Source of the DNA: Kentomonas sorsogonicus
Lineage: Eukaryota; Euglenozoa; Kinetoplastea; Trypanosomatida; Trypanosomatidae
Assembly (NCBI GenBank): GCA_030347455.1
Contig: JAQOSZ010000245.1
Coordinates: 62,001-126,000 of the forward strand
Length of the DNA stretch: 64,000 nucleotides
Reading direction: 5' to 3'
In this document: positions 45,608-58,868 of the stretch, in pieces
How the letters are laid out: each line of letters starts with the position of its first letter
How positions within the stretch are numbered: the stretch's first letter is position 1
Made by a program: the position numbers and the translations under genes
Notes under the pieces: model-generated
The model's input: only the letters and a program-made list of their open reading frames with translations
Told to the model about the DNA's origin: nothing
Databases searched by the model: none

Positions 45608-47011
45608 TTATTTGATAGATAACTAGAGAGAGGGAAAAAAAAGAAGAAGAGGAGAGCAAAAATAATAATAAAAAAAAGAAACAAAAGCAGGAATGAAAGA
45701 AGGAAGGAAAGTTTATGATGGAGAACTGTTCGCGCTGCGTCTCTTTTTTCACTTTATTCTTCTCAATTTCTGCTTTTCCTTTCTTCTATTTGCTCTTTCC
45801 TATCTTTCCTTTTACTCAATAACAAATAATAATAATAATAATAATCCAAATTTAGTTAGGGGATGTCCTTTTTTTTTTTAAAACCCTCCTCTTCTTCTTC
45901 TTCTTCTTCTCCTTTTTTCTTTCGTTGTTGCTGTCAGTCCCGACTTGTTGCAAGATGGTGTGAGAAGTTGAGAGAGAGAGAGAGAGAGAGAGAGAGGAAG
46001 TGCCGCGACACACATAACATTGCATGATGAAAGGCGTTATAAGAGAAGAGGGAATAACAGGAGTACCGGCACGCACACTCATATATGTTTGTGCCCCCCG
46101 AATGAAGAAGTAAAAGCACTCGGAAAAAAAACACACACACACACACAGGAGGATCATATGATTCTGCCATGTGTTTTTTTGTTTTTCCAAAATGTGTTTC
46201 GTTCCGAAATCACACATCCACACTTACCAACATATATATGCTAAACTGCTGCGACAGAGGATATTGAATGAAGAGACAAAGAAGAGAGAAGCAGTTTGCT
46301 TCTTCTCCTTCTTACTCTCCAGATTCCCTACGTCGCGCACACAAAAAGAGACAAAACCTCCAAATCTTTGAGTTTAGCACTAGACAATTTCTCTTTTCTC
46401 TTTTTTTTTGGGTGTGTACATTTTAAAATGTATTAAATATTAATTCGTTTAAATCGTAGTAAAGTTAAAGAAGAGAAAAAAAAAGAGAAACATGTGGTTT
46501 TAGTCAGCATTAAACCTTAATTTAGAGGGATGAGAGTTAAAATGACAAGAGAGTTCAAAAAAAAAAAAATAATTAAATATTGGGAAAGCAAACTAATACT
46601 CATGATTATTATTTAATCAGAAGGGGGAAAAGGAAAGAGAGAAAAATTTTCTATTCGATTCTTTTCATTTATTTACGTTATGTAGCGAGCCTATTGCTCT
46701 TGATCATCGCCGTGTTGTTGATGATAGAATTAATGTGAAGGTTTATTTCAGCTACAGGAAAAAAAAACGGAATAATAATCACACGGGGGAAAAAAGAATT
46801 ATAAATGTGAGGAAAACATTTAAAAGTTCGATTCGCAACTTCTCAAATCTTGAGTAGTAAACAGCAATAGGAGCAACACCAGAAAGAGAAAAAAAAAAAA
46901 CATGAATAGAAAAAAAAAGATCCGAAAAAGAGAAAGAGATGAAAGTGCTAGTGCATTAAAAAAATATTATTATTATTATTATTTAAAAAAAATATGTTCG
47001 AAATGCTCGTT
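45608..47011. other. A/T-rich intergenic spacer
   Basis: 1.4 kb with many A- and T-runs, short AAT or ATT repeats near 45825-45845 and 46966-46982, a GA repeat at about 45970-45996 and a CA repeat near 46130-46147. It holds the 3' flank of the Utp22 gene and the 5' flank of the zinc-finger gene. No coding or RNA gene signal was seen. Confidence 0.6.
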
Positions 47012-50000
47012 CTACTTCTCTTTCCTGACCCTCTTGGCGGGCGGCGGGGAAGACTCAGTGTGACTAGTGCTACTGTTACTCGTAATAGACGCAACTCCAA
47101 CGCCGCCCGCCACTCTTCTTCTTCTTCTTCTTATTACTATTATTATCGCTGTTGTTTCTCGTCGCTGCTGCCACTGCACGAGCCTTTGCAGCAGTGGGAA
47201 CAGAAACGTCAGAGGCGTCAGAGGTGCTGTTTCCCTTTGCATGTCGATTCGTCTTGGGTGATTTTTGTTTTTCCACATGTGTTTCGGCCGTTTCCGCCTC
47301 CTCACGCCTCCGCTTGCGAGACGACAGGCCCTCTTTTTCCTGTGCGTTATTCACCTTATGAATACGACTACTATTACTATTACTATTATTACTGTTACTG
47401 TTGTTATTATTGTTATTGTTGCTCTTTTTATTATTCTTCGTCGCATTGCTGCCACCCATGGCATTGCTCTGATTTGTGCGCTGCTGTTCTTCATGATTAT
47501 TATTATTATTCTTATCGATTGTGGTGACCAGGGGCGTGCGCACACGCACAGCCGTGCTGGCAGCCGCCAGCGGCAGCGCCCGCCCTCACTGTACCATCCT
47601 TCTTCTCCTTCCCCTCCTTTTTGTTGTTGTTGCTGCTGTTGTTGTTGTTCTTGTTTGCCTCATTATGATTTGAATTCCGGTGACGACGACTCTCATGATG
47701 ATGCTGATGACAACTATTGCAGCTATTATTATTATTATTATTATCACTACGATGATGATGGCTCGTAGCATCGCCTGCGTTCTGGAGCACGAGGGGACTG
47801 AAGCCTAGACTGTCGGAGGGCAGCAGCGCCCCCCGCGTGAGCAGCACCAACTCCTTGTGGATCTCGAGCACCCGCCGCCGCCGCGGCAGCTCCCGCCGGA
47901 TCATTTTCCGAACGACACCGGGGCTGACGTGGTGATATTGGTGAATGTAATGAACGCTGCTACTATTAGTATTATTAGTATTATTAGAACGATGACGGCG
48001 ATCAAAAAAGTTGGTGGTGCTGTCGCCAATGAGACTACTACCACCCTTCTTATTCATCTTCATCATCTTTTTATTGTTCCCGCCTGCCCTGCTACTGCCA
48101 CCGTGTGAGTGCGAATGGTGATGGTTATTATGATTATGATTATGATGATCGCCTTCACTCTCGCCGCCATCGCTGCTGCTGCTGCTGACCTCTCCTTCTT
48201 CACCGTTACTAGTCCCGTGTGCTTCATTATCGTTGCTGCTGTTGCTGTTGACATCTACTTCTTCTTCTTCTTCTTCCTGCGACTCCGCCGACACGACTCC
48301 TCCTCGTCGTCGTCCAGCCCCTCAACGGCGGGGAGTAGCGAGAGGTACACGCTGTGCGGCGCCAGCGCGTCCGTGAAGACCATCATTCTGTCGCGCGTGT
48401 GGCTGCGGATGGTCTTGAGCAGCTGCGCGGCCGGCGCGCGGTCCACCAAGGAGCCAATGTACGAGCGCAGAAGGCGGTAGCTCCGCGGCGGCAACTTATT
48501 ATTATTGCCATCCTTCTTGAGCCTCCGCCGCCGCTCTTGCTGCTGCTCATACTCATCACTGGCGAGCAGTTCGTCTAGGGTGTACATTTTGGCTAACTGC
48601 CCGCCTCCGGCGGCGGCGTTGTTGCTGAACTGATGCTGGGGAGGAAGAAGATGACGGCTGCTGTGGCTGCTGCCGCCGCTGCTTTCCTCTGCGCCGGCGT
48701 TGGAGCCGCCGTCAGCTGTCTCGCCGTGTTGCGGCGTCCTTATTACTATTCATATTATTATTATTATGAATACCGCTGACGTTGCTGCCGTAGCCGGGAG
48801 TGTGATTCTGTGAGTTCGGGAGGATAGTGTTGCCGCCGTAATTGAGTTGTTGCTGCTGAGTGCTACCATCACCACTACCACTACCACCGGCGTGAGTGAG
48901 GGGAAAGAGCTGTCGGTCCGGGCGCACTATCAGTGAGGGGTGAATGGCCATCACTGCGTCAAAAGCTCCCACATTGTCAGTGAATACATACTCCTCGAGA
49001 GACCCAAAGCTAGTCTCGGCATTATTATTATTATAACTATTCAAAGACGGCAGCGTATTCATCTAAAAAGTAGTTGCGCAGCGTGGGGTGGTCGTACGAA
49101 TCGTACTTGTTATTATTATTACCATTATTATTACCGTGAAGCTTCATCAGACTGCCTGGGGCATTTGCTGTTGTGGCGGCTGCGGTGGCGGCGGCAGCAG
49201 AGATAATCATAGCGTCGGCGGCGCCCGTGGCATGCGGCGGAGTCGTCGCACCCATACGCTGATTGAAATGAAGATGATGATGGTAATGCTTCACAGGGAA
49301 CGTAAAGAAAGCCTCGAGCGCCTCGGTGCAAATCTGAACCACGCGGTGCATAATACTGTCGCGCGGGGTGTTGAGGGTGAAGGGGCTGCTGCGCGGCGCG
49401 TAGGGCGTCAGAATCACCATCCCGCTGTTGGGGCCCCCCAGCCTCTGCTTGAGGTTCGCGCGCCGCTGCGGAAAAGCAGCCGACGACGACGAAGAAGAGT
49501 GCGGCGGCGGACGGCGAAGATCATACTTGTTACCGCCGCCCCGCCGCTTCGAGCGGCTATTGTTGTTGTTGTTGTTGTGATAGTGGCGGCCGCCCATCCC
49601 CCCTTCACCTCCTTCTTCTTCGTCCTGTTGGCCGCCTTCCATATTATCCTCCTCCTCATCAGGGGAGTGTGAGAAGGGAAAGCGCAGCACCTCGGTCGAC
49701 CAGTTGTGGGTCGTCATGAGCAGCAGAAAGTAGTAAAAGGCGCTGCCGACCGTGCGAGGGGGTGAGACACACTGAAACGCCACACGCGGGCCCTGCCCTT
49801 CCTCTTCACTATTAGTATTAGTATTAGTATTATTAGCCCGCCGGCTCTGCGCGTGGGTGTCGCCGGGGACATTCTCCAGCAGCATAAAGGGGTAGGCGAC
49901 CAACAGCTCAATTGCCTCGGGGGCGAAGAATTCATAGACAAGATGGGCGGAGAGAAAGCGCTTCACCAGCCGTACGGTGGTGGAAAACACGGAGCCGCCG

Positions 50001-52866
50001 CCGCTGGAATTGTTGTTGCTATTACTATTGTAAAAATCCCCCGAGAGAGGTTTGAGAAACTTGCCGTGCAGCACCCGCCAGTAGAAGCTCGTCTCTAAAA
50101 AGTGCGCCTCCGGCTCCCGCTGCAGCGCCCGCAGTAGCGAAATCTCCCGGTAGTGCGAGATGAAGACACGAAACAGATAGCCGGAGATAATCACGTCGAC
50201 GGAGCTGTGGCTCGACACCATCGCGATAATGCCCTCGTAGTCGTCCACCGCACTTGTTATTATTTTATTATTATTATTATTATTCTTATTGTTATTGATG
50301 TTATGCTGTTGGTGGCTAGAGCGGTTCGCCCTGCGGGCCTGCCGACTGATGTAGTTGATAATGCGCGAGAGCTGGGCCGCGATGGCGCCCTTCATCAGCC
50401 GAATGGCCTCCAAATTGTCCGGAATTTTTTGCCGGTCGTCAATGCTGAGTACGGCGCAGATGGGGGTGATGCTCGCGGCCGTGTCGAGGCCGGACAGCAG
50501 CACATTATTATTATTGTTATTATTATTGTTATTGTTATTACTACCGTGCGACAGAGTGCGGAGCCGCAGCAGTGAGATGTGCGGGCGCACAGGGAAGACT
50601 TCAGTGCGGCGCTCGCTCTCCGAAATGATATCAAACGACGTGATTTTGCATGGCAGAATGAGATTCGCTTCATCTTCTTCTTCTTCCTCCTCCTCTTCGT
50701 CATCGTCCTGGTCATTGACGGCGTCATTATCATTATTATTATTCGAATGCCCGCCCCGGCCGCTGCGCTGTTGCTGCTTTCTATTCTTCTTGCTTACAGC
50801 AGCGGAGGAGGAAGAGGAAGACGAGACAGCGGAGGCTCTACTCGGGAGCTGTTTGAGAATCAGATGCTCGAGGCGGCGCACCGCCTGCGGCAGCAGCGAA
50901 TCGGTGATGGAGGCCGCGTCGCGGTACTCGCCGCCGCCGCCGCTGAGGTCTTCCTTAAGGAAATCCTCCAAGGCTGCGAGCCACACAGACACGCGCCGCT
51001 TTGCCTCTACCATGTCCAGAGGGGAGGCACTGCTGCTGTTAATGACATTACTACTATTCTGATTTTGATTCTGATTATTACTGTTAACGTTAGCACCGGT
51101 ATCATTCGTGAAAAAGTGACGGGCGAGGGCGGCGGCGACAATCAGCCGTGTCACCTCCGCCGCGGACGGCGCCGACATCTCTAACATGAGAGTTTTATTA
51201 TTGTTAATAGAGTCATTGCTATTATTATTGCCGCTGGGCTGCTGCTGGTAGCGTATGTGCGTGTCCCTCTCGGGATCGCCCCACAGCACGCAGCGGTGAA
51301 TAGTGCCGTCCGCAAACTGCCGCGTCGAAATGAGCGATTTCCCCAAAAGGCATCGAAACTCGCCAGTTTCGCCTCATTTCGCAGCCGCGCGCGCTTCACG
51401 TTCCTCCATCACACGGCGGCGGCGCGCGTGTGTGCTCTCTTTACCGTTATTATTATTCTTCTTTTTACTACTACTGTTACTTTTATTTTTTCCCCCTTCA
51501 TTCTTCTTCCCCTCTGCCCCTTCCGTCTCTTCGTTTTCCTCCTCGTCTCGGTCGCTGCTGCTCTCGCCGTCGGTAATATCGTCCATTGCGTCGTCAGCGT
51601 AGTCGGCAGCGGAGAGTGCGAGCGCCGGCCCTTTTGTAATGCAGCTGCGCGCCGCCGCCTCTGAGGCGAAGAACACCATCACTGCCAAGTAACGAGGCGA
51701 CACGCGCCAGCAGAAGACACTCCCATTACTATTGTTGCTGTTATTATTGCTGTTGTTTTGGGGGTTCATGAGATTATCATCATTGCGGTCCTTTGTATTG
51801 CTATTATTAGTATTGCTACTGTTACCGCCGGCCAGGCGGTCCGCCAGCGCTCTCGACACAATCGCCTCCACACGCGATGTGTCGTTAACACTGCAATAAG
51901 AGTAACTCTGACGCTGATTATTACTATTATTACCATTATTATTACTCTTATTATAGTCATGATGATGATGTTGATGATTCACGCTATGATTAGCCACATC
52001 GTTTTCCCTCCTCTCCCCCTTCTCCTCCTCCTCCGGGGCCTCAATCAGCAAACACGCGTCGGCGCGCACCTCCAGCGGGGCGTACGGTGCGACGCCGAAT
52101 AGATCCGCGAGCACCGCAAACGGCAGCGCGGCGGCGGCGGCGGGGCACACGACGCGCGTGTAAAAGGCGGCGGAGGTGCGGAAGAGCAGGTTGAAGGAAA
52201 AGACGCTGGAAAGGAGGCGGAGCGAGGCGACGTGTCCACGTGACTCCCATTCGGGCATCAGTAAAGCATTAATATTATTGTTATTACTACTATTATTATT
52301 ATTGTTGTTATTTGTGGGTGTTGTTGTTTGCGGGGGCAGAAAATAGCCGCGCAGAATGCTCACCAGCACCGTGCGCACAATATTGTCTGGCGTCATTTTC
52401 CCGTTGATTATTCCCACTGCATTGTTATTATTATTATTACTATTAGTGTTATTATTACTATTGGGAGACCCCTCCATTAGCTTCAGCACCATCGCCGAGA
52501 GGATAAACCCGTTGAGAAGCTCTGGACAGCTGCGGGGCTCCAGCGACGGCGGTGGTGGCGGCGGGGAAGAAAGAGGAGAAAGAGGAGCGGGACCCTTCGT
52601 ATTAGTATTGTTACTGCAGTGACGATGATGATGGTAGTAGTTATCGACATAACCGAACTGTTTCCCCATGAGAATCCCCGAGTGGTGTCCCCACATTTTG
52701 AGGAGAAGAATCGCGCTGCGGATGTTGGCGCTGCGCACACACGTCTCGTGCAGCTTCTGCACAAAGAGAGGCATGTAGTAGTCCTCCATTATACTGTACG
52801 CGTAGTGGGCCGCCGCCGCCGCCGCCGCTGCTGCGTTGTGCTTGTGACTATTATCAATACTATTAC

Positions 52867-52909
<43 letters not shown>

Positions 52910-53871
52910 GTTCTGCTGCTCCCGCAGCTGGGCGTTGGCGGCCTTGCGAATCGCGGCGGCGCCGGTAGTCTTGTCGTCCAAAACAGAGGGCCTAAAGTGA
53001 ATATCGACATAAAAGATCTCAAAATTAATCGGATTGTTGTGGTTATGGTTGTTGTTACTGTTGAAATGACTTCCGGAGGTATGGCGGTGCGCGTTGGTTG
53101 GCTTTGGCTGCCGAAAGCGGAGGCGGAGGATCTCCTTCGCATGCAGCGCGTAGCAGCCGTGTATGGGCAGCCGCTCTAGCGTCGCCCGCGCTAGGCGTGC
53201 GTCAATATTATTACTATTATTATTACTATTATTATCACTCTTATTATTCTTTTTCTCGTTGTGCTGCTTCTCCGCAGCTCCTTCCTCCTCCTCCTCGTTT
53301 TCGTTCTCGCTTTCACTCTCCTCTGCATTATTATCAGAAGAAATATCGTCTTTTTCTTCTTCCACTTCTTTATTATTACTATTATTATTATTATTATTAT
53401 TATTTTGGCGCTGTATGGCGCGGTGTATCACGCCGCGGAGGTAATCCTCCACCTCGTCGACAAACGCCGCGCGGCGCTGCAGATAGCGCCCCTCCCGCAG
53501 GTCTGCGCGTGTGCAGCCGCCGGGGCGGAGGCTCTTCACCCCCTCAGTACTGTTTTTGTTACTATTACCACCACTGCTGCGATTATTATTATTATTATTA
53601 TTATCATCATTGTTATGATCATTATGCTTACTATTACGATTATGATTATGATCGTGATGATGATTATTAGTATCAAGAAGATTTGCCTCGTTGTTGTTTG
53701 CGTGGTCGCACAAGTTGGGAATGGTGAGGGCAATATCGACGCCGAACCCTTCGCGCGCGCGCAGGCCGCTGAGGGGGGAGGCGAAGCAGCAGGTGCGCAG
53801 AGGGAAGCTGCCGACAGGGGCCACGGCCTCCATCATGGGCGGAGGCGGCGGGAGACTTTTGTTATTATTAC

Positions 53872-53903
<32 letters not shown>

Positions 53904-54243
53904 TATTGTTACTCTTTTGATGGTGGGTAGCATCGTCTTCCTCGTTTTCTCCTTCACTATCATCACTATCATCACTATTGGAAGAAGAGGAGGAGTTTTC
54001 ACTATCCATTTCATTCGTATTATTATTATTATTATTCTTATTCTTATTACGCCTCTTCCTCTTATTATTATTGCTATTATTAGTATTACTGAGAGGCAGT
54101 GGCCGCACGCCCGGCACACGCGTCGGGTACCCGCGGGACTTGTAATACTGTGTCAGAAGCACATAGACGTCCTTGCTGGCGGTGGTGGCGGCGGTGATGA
54201 GTGATTCACTCCACGGAATGGCGTAGTCGCTTACCTGCGTCAT
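47012..54243 (-). CDS. UTP22: Utp22/Nrap nucleolar ribosome-biogenesis protein, enlarged and frame-broken
   Basis: Utp22 (human NOL6/Nrap) is a scaffold in the small-subunit processome, built from degenerate nucleotidyltransferase and PAP/OAS-like domains. Landmarks in order: APVGSFPLRT with FGVDIALTIP near 53.8-53.7 kb (first domain), AILLLKMWGHHSGI (52.7 kb), LLNGFILSAMVLKLMEG, LFGVAPYAPLEVRADACL (52.1 kb), VSPRYLAVMVFFAS (51.7 kb), then FDAFWG plus RQFADGTIHRCVLWGD (51.3 kb), corresponding to the family's RRFKDGSI element. TVRLVKRFLSAHLVYEFF with EAIELLVAYPFML follows (49.9 kb), then AFYYFLLLMTTHNWSTEVL and FDAVMAIHPSLIV (48.9 kb). The tract is about 2,400 codons against about 1,200, because Asn-rich inserts lie between domains. 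It crosses about eight phase changes. The final 1.2 kb is Asn/His/Lys-rich and ends PAKRVRKEK. The ATG at 54243 starts MTQVSDYAIPWSE. Confidence 0.85.
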
Positions 54244-55744
54244 TTTTTTTTTAAAAGGATACTTGCTGTAATATACTTTTATTTATTTATTTATTTGTTT
54301 GTTTATTCTTGTGTATGCGTCAGCACTTATTTATATTCTTGGGGTGATTCTGTCTTGGTTTTATTGTATTTTATGCTTTTTTGTTTTGTGAGTGTGCACT
54401 TTCTCTTTTCGTTAGTCTTGTTGCTTTCCTTTTTTATTTTACCCCTTCTGCTTGGGTATGAGAGTTTTTTTATGCGCGGATTATTTCTTATGCGAATGGA
54501 AAAAAAAGAAAGAAAGGAATGATATCCGCCTTTTTTTTTTCCAAAATGTATAATCGGAAACTAATTTTTGCAATTACTGTTAAAAAAAAAGTAGAAATAA
54601 AGAAAAAAGTGGTGAGTTTGTTAGTCGGCTGTTAAGTGTTTATTTTCGAAAAAAAAAAGAGATAAGGATTTATAAAAGACTACACGATTGATTTCTTCAC
54701 TGTTATTTTTTTTCTTCCTGAATGAAGAGAAAACAGTAAAAAAAAGAACGGTAAATGATTTTTCTCCTACGCAATCTTTTTTTTTTTTTTGTGAGAGGCA
54801 AACATGAAGGGGTGAGAGAGAGAGGGAAGATACATGACGAAAAAAAAAGAGGTAAGTGAGAAGAGTAACATTTCTCGCGGGTCTCCAAAGCTTGAAATAT
54901 CTGAATAAACTTCACTACTTTTTTTATTTACAAAACGCCACAGTACATTGAAAGAACAGAAACAATAGAAAACGAATCTACTTGACACACACATGTACTT
55001 ATATATATAATCACAGACAGTTACATGAGTCTTTCTTCTTCTCCTTCTTCTTCCTTTTATTCCAAGCAGAAGTCATTTTTTTTTTTTCAATGTACAATTT
55101 TTATTTTTTGAATCTTCCCAATTTCATTCTCTAAAGCCTAAAACCAAAGCAAAAAAAAAGTTGAGATACGAAGAGAACATGACCGAAAGAGGGAAATAAT
55201 AATAATAATAATAGAAGAAGGAAATAGAGAATAATAATAGTACTGCGGATTCATCGGTCTGTCAGTCACATGCACACACACAGACAAAAGAGAAGAAAAA
55301 AAAAGAAGAGAAAAACATACAAATGAAGAGGGGAGAACAAGAAGAAAAAAAAAGAAGCAAAATAGAAATGTTATTGAGGGACAACTGATGAAGAAGAAAT
55401 GAATTGTGAAATATCTAACAAGGAGCAATCAATAAACAGCAACACTTTGAAAGAAAAAGAAAAACAAGTACTAACGAGAACGGAATCGTAAAAAAGAAAA
55501 GAAAAAAGAATTGAACATATATTTTTATATCTTCTCTCTCTTTTGCTGACATATCATCAGCACTACACGTGCATGTCTAAAAGGAAAAAGAAAGAAGAAA
55601 GAAACATACTTAAATAGAACACAATAGAGAGAGCAAAGAGATGGAGGATATAGTAGTTGTAAAACACAGTAGCACCGACTCTCTTTTTATTCTCTTCTTT
55701 ATATGTTTATATCTTCATTTTTTTCCATGTATTTTGCATTCTTC
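54244..55744. other. A/T-rich intergenic spacer
   Basis: 1.5 kb of A- and T-rich sequence with poly-A or poly-T runs every 50-100 bases and a short AAT repeat near 55196-55212. On the sense strand, T-rich tracts close to the ATG at 54243 could serve trans-splicing. No coding signal. Confidence 0.6.
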
Positions 55745-56592
55745 CTAGAGCAGAAAGTATAGAATGACACAAAACCAAATGCGCTTCTTCTTTCCCTCGT
55801 AGAAATTGACAACCCTCCGCTTTGCCCGTTGATAGAACGCCTCCGCCTCCGCGGCCTCTTGCTGGGTGCAGTCTGTGGGCACCACAATCCATGTCTGCCC
55901 GCGCCGCCGCACAGACTGCGTATTCTTATAATTATTATTTTTTGTTGTTGTTTTTATTGTTTTTGCTCCAGAATCGACCAAAGATGTTCTCTCTCAAGCC
56001 TCGCCGACTATTATTATTATTATTATTGTTATTATTGAAAGTATTTTTAGAATTGGAATGAATATTATTATATTATTATTAGGACTTGTAATAACGCGGC
56101 GATTGCCCTGCAGTTTGCGCGGGCGCTGACGAATGGCGCTACGGGAGGCGGCAGCTGTTACTTTTTGATTATTATTATTATTATTATTATTATTACTTTT
56201 ACCTTTACTTTTATTATTACTTTTATTACTATTATTATCTTTATGATTGTTACTCTTCGCATCATTTCCCTTATTTTTCCACCACCGGAAGTAGTGGTAC
56301 CTCTCCCTCTATTATTATTGTAATTGTCAGAGCGGTGAATTATTTCCTCAATTCGGTGCAGAGGCTCCAACGGCCACTGCGTGCACGCGTTGTTTAAATC
56401 GGCGCGGCGCTCCGCAGAGTGGCCGTCATCAAGAATATTATTATTGTTATTTAAATTATTATTATTATTATTATTAGTATATTGTTGTTGTTGTTGTTGA
56501 TAATGGTGGTGATGGTGACTATGAGTGTTGGTGTGTTTGGGCTCGCAGTAGTGATTGTCGTTGTTAATGTTGTTATAATAGTAAGAGTAAGA

Positions 56593-56628
<36 letters not shown>

Positions 56629-56850
56629 GTTATTATTATTATTATTATTATTGTAATAAAAAGTAGCAAAGTAGTCGTTGTTTTTGTTTCGGAAGCAGTT
56701 TTTATTCGCGTCGTTGCGGCTGCGCATAGCCAAGGCGTTACTATTACTATTACTATTATTATAATTATTATAATTAGTGTAATTATTATTATTATTATTC
56801 GAGTCAAATTCACTCATCCATCGGATGACCTTCGCCTCACTGCTGCGCAT
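55745..56850 (-). CDS. Asn-rich protein of unknown function, frame-broken
   Basis: About 368 codons from the ATG at 56850. Between Asn, Tyr and His runs there are short conserved-looking blocks: MRSSEAKVIRWMSEFD at the start, ACTQWPLEPLHRIEEIIH, YHYFRWWKNKGNDAK, SRSAIRQRPRKLQGN, SRRGLRENIFGRFW and, at the end, RGQTWIVVPTDCTQQEA with FYQRAKRRVVNFYEGKKK. The last residues, WFCVILYFLL, are hydrophobic and could be a tail anchor or simply a buried strand. Three phase changes separate the blocks: near 56.31 kb, in an AAT run near 56.07 kb, and at an A run near 55.95 kb. Aromatic and basic islands in a small protein would suit a mitochondrial ribosome or respiratory-complex subunit, but I recognise no family. 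Confidence 0.6.
56590..56655 (-). repeat. Long ATT/AAT trinucleotide repeat coding poly-Asn
   Basis: About 20 consecutive Asn codons in the gene 55745-56850, read as AAT on the sense strand with one interruption (plus strand GTT). It is among the longest pure Asn runs in the window. Comparable runs are at 52864-52910, 58598-58645 and 58815-58866. Confidence 0.85.
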
Positions 56851-57772
56851 CTTTTGTTATTATTATTTTCAAAGAAGTTTTTTTTGTTTTGTTTTGCCTT
56901 TCTTTTTCCTTCTTAACTTTTAAACTTTTTGTCCTTTTTTTCTTCTTTTCTCTCTTCCTCTTTGTTTGTTTGTTTGCTATTTATGGTAATGTATGTATAT
57001 ATCTATGTGAGTCTAGAGAGAAAGGAGAGAGAGAGAGAGAGAGAGAGCAAGCAAGTAGCAGAGAGAAGAGTAAGAGATAGAGAGAAAGGGAGAGAGAGAG
57101 AGAGAGAGAAAGTCTAGTGTTTTTGAAATGCACTTTTTCTCTTGCCGCTTTCCTTTCTGTTTCAATATATTCAAAACAGTTTGATATAGAAAAGAAAAAA
57201 AAAAAGATGACTAAAGCAAAAGAAAATAAAAAATAATCTAAAAAAAAAGGATATGGGAAAAAGAATAAAAGACAATCTAGAATAAAACAACAGTAGGATA
57301 AAAAAAGAGGTGAGTAAGAAGTTGAACTTTTTGTGTTTTTTGTTCTGATACGTGTGTGCGGTAAATAATAATATTGTAGGTGGTTTTTTTTTTCTCTTTG
57401 AAACCCTTGTACTAACAATTTATGTAAAGTAAAGGAGATAATTAAGAGAGAGAGAGAGATGAAATAAAAACAAAAGCAGCAACAACAACGCACACACGCC
57501 ATAAAAAAGCAGTAGTAGCAACATCAGATACCACACAATTACTAAAGTAAAAAAGAGTAATCCACGTAAAGAGTCCGTTGCGCATCGTATATATGTAACA
57601 GGCAAACAAATAAACAAATAACAAAACAAAACAAAAAGGATGCATGTAATTGTGCTTCTTGGAATCTTTTCTTTTTTGTGTTCACAAATCAAAACAAAAA
57701 TGAAAAGAATAAAAACATAAACGTATATACAAAAAAGCAACAAAAAATAATCAGTTGACAAATAGTACAATC
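56851..57772. other. A/T-rich intergenic spacer with GA repeats
   Basis: GA repeats lie at about 57023-57045, 57077-57110 and 57446-57460 on the plus strand, giving CT tracts on the sense strand. One of these is a likely trans-splicing tract for the gene starting at 56850. No coding signal. Confidence 0.6.
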
Positions 57773-58600
57773 TCACACGTAGGAGGCTCTGTAGGGAAAC
57801 GCGCGCGCCGCCGCCGGTTGGGAGATACTTTTATTCACTAAACTGTTACTCATATTATTATTATATTATTATTATTGTTATGAGGGGTGTCCGCTGAATG
57901 CCTATCGCGTATCATAGACACTCTCCGAACACTACTGAGAGGAACATTACTATTATTATTTAAATTATTATAATTTATATCATTACCACCCTCACCCCCT
58001 CTTGCTCGCGCTGACGCTGGAGAAAACGGCGGCGGGGGATTATACTTGCTATATTTATTATAATTATTATCATTATTAGTTATTCGCCACCACACTGCTG
58101 CTGTTCGTACTATTCAATTTAGGTGAGTAAAGAGGGACGGCGGCGGCCGAGCGCTGCCTGCCACTGCTAATGGTAGTGCGGGGGCTATTACTACTATTAT
58201 TATAGTTGATTATTATTATTATGGTAATTTGCGGGAGGGGAATACGAGTAGGAAGGTGACGTCTGTAATTTCTGTAAAGCGCTCAGTCCTCTCGCAGGGT
58301 CGTAGCGATAGTTATAATTATAATTGTTGCTATTAGTATCATTTGGCCTTTCCTTCGCGTCTGTCGTTTGCCTCTGCTGGTGTTGCGGTGATGGTACTGA
58401 TAATAATACTAAGCGCTTTCTATCTTCCTCTTGTTCCTCCTTTTCTTCTTTATCGAAACCTCTCTCCCCTTTGCCATTCTCTCTTTTATTTTCTCCTCCT
58501 TGTAATGATTGTTGTTGTTGTTGTTTACTCTTCTCTTTATAATAAATATCCAACTTTCTCTCTAATCGCTCCTTCGCCTGTTTGTAGCTCTCCCACGCAC

Positions 58601-58645
<45 letters not shown>

Positions 58646-58812
58646 CATTAATATCATTAATATGATTATTATTATTAATATAGTTCGATGGTAAAGAGTG
58701 CTGAGGATATTCGTAATAATTCGTTTTATTACCACTTGCAGGAGGGAAAGCGGCGGCGGGGGCATGTGGAATGGGGGAGGCGGAGAGAAGTGTGTCGTCC
58801 ATACTATTGTTG

Positions 58813-58868
<56 letters not shown>

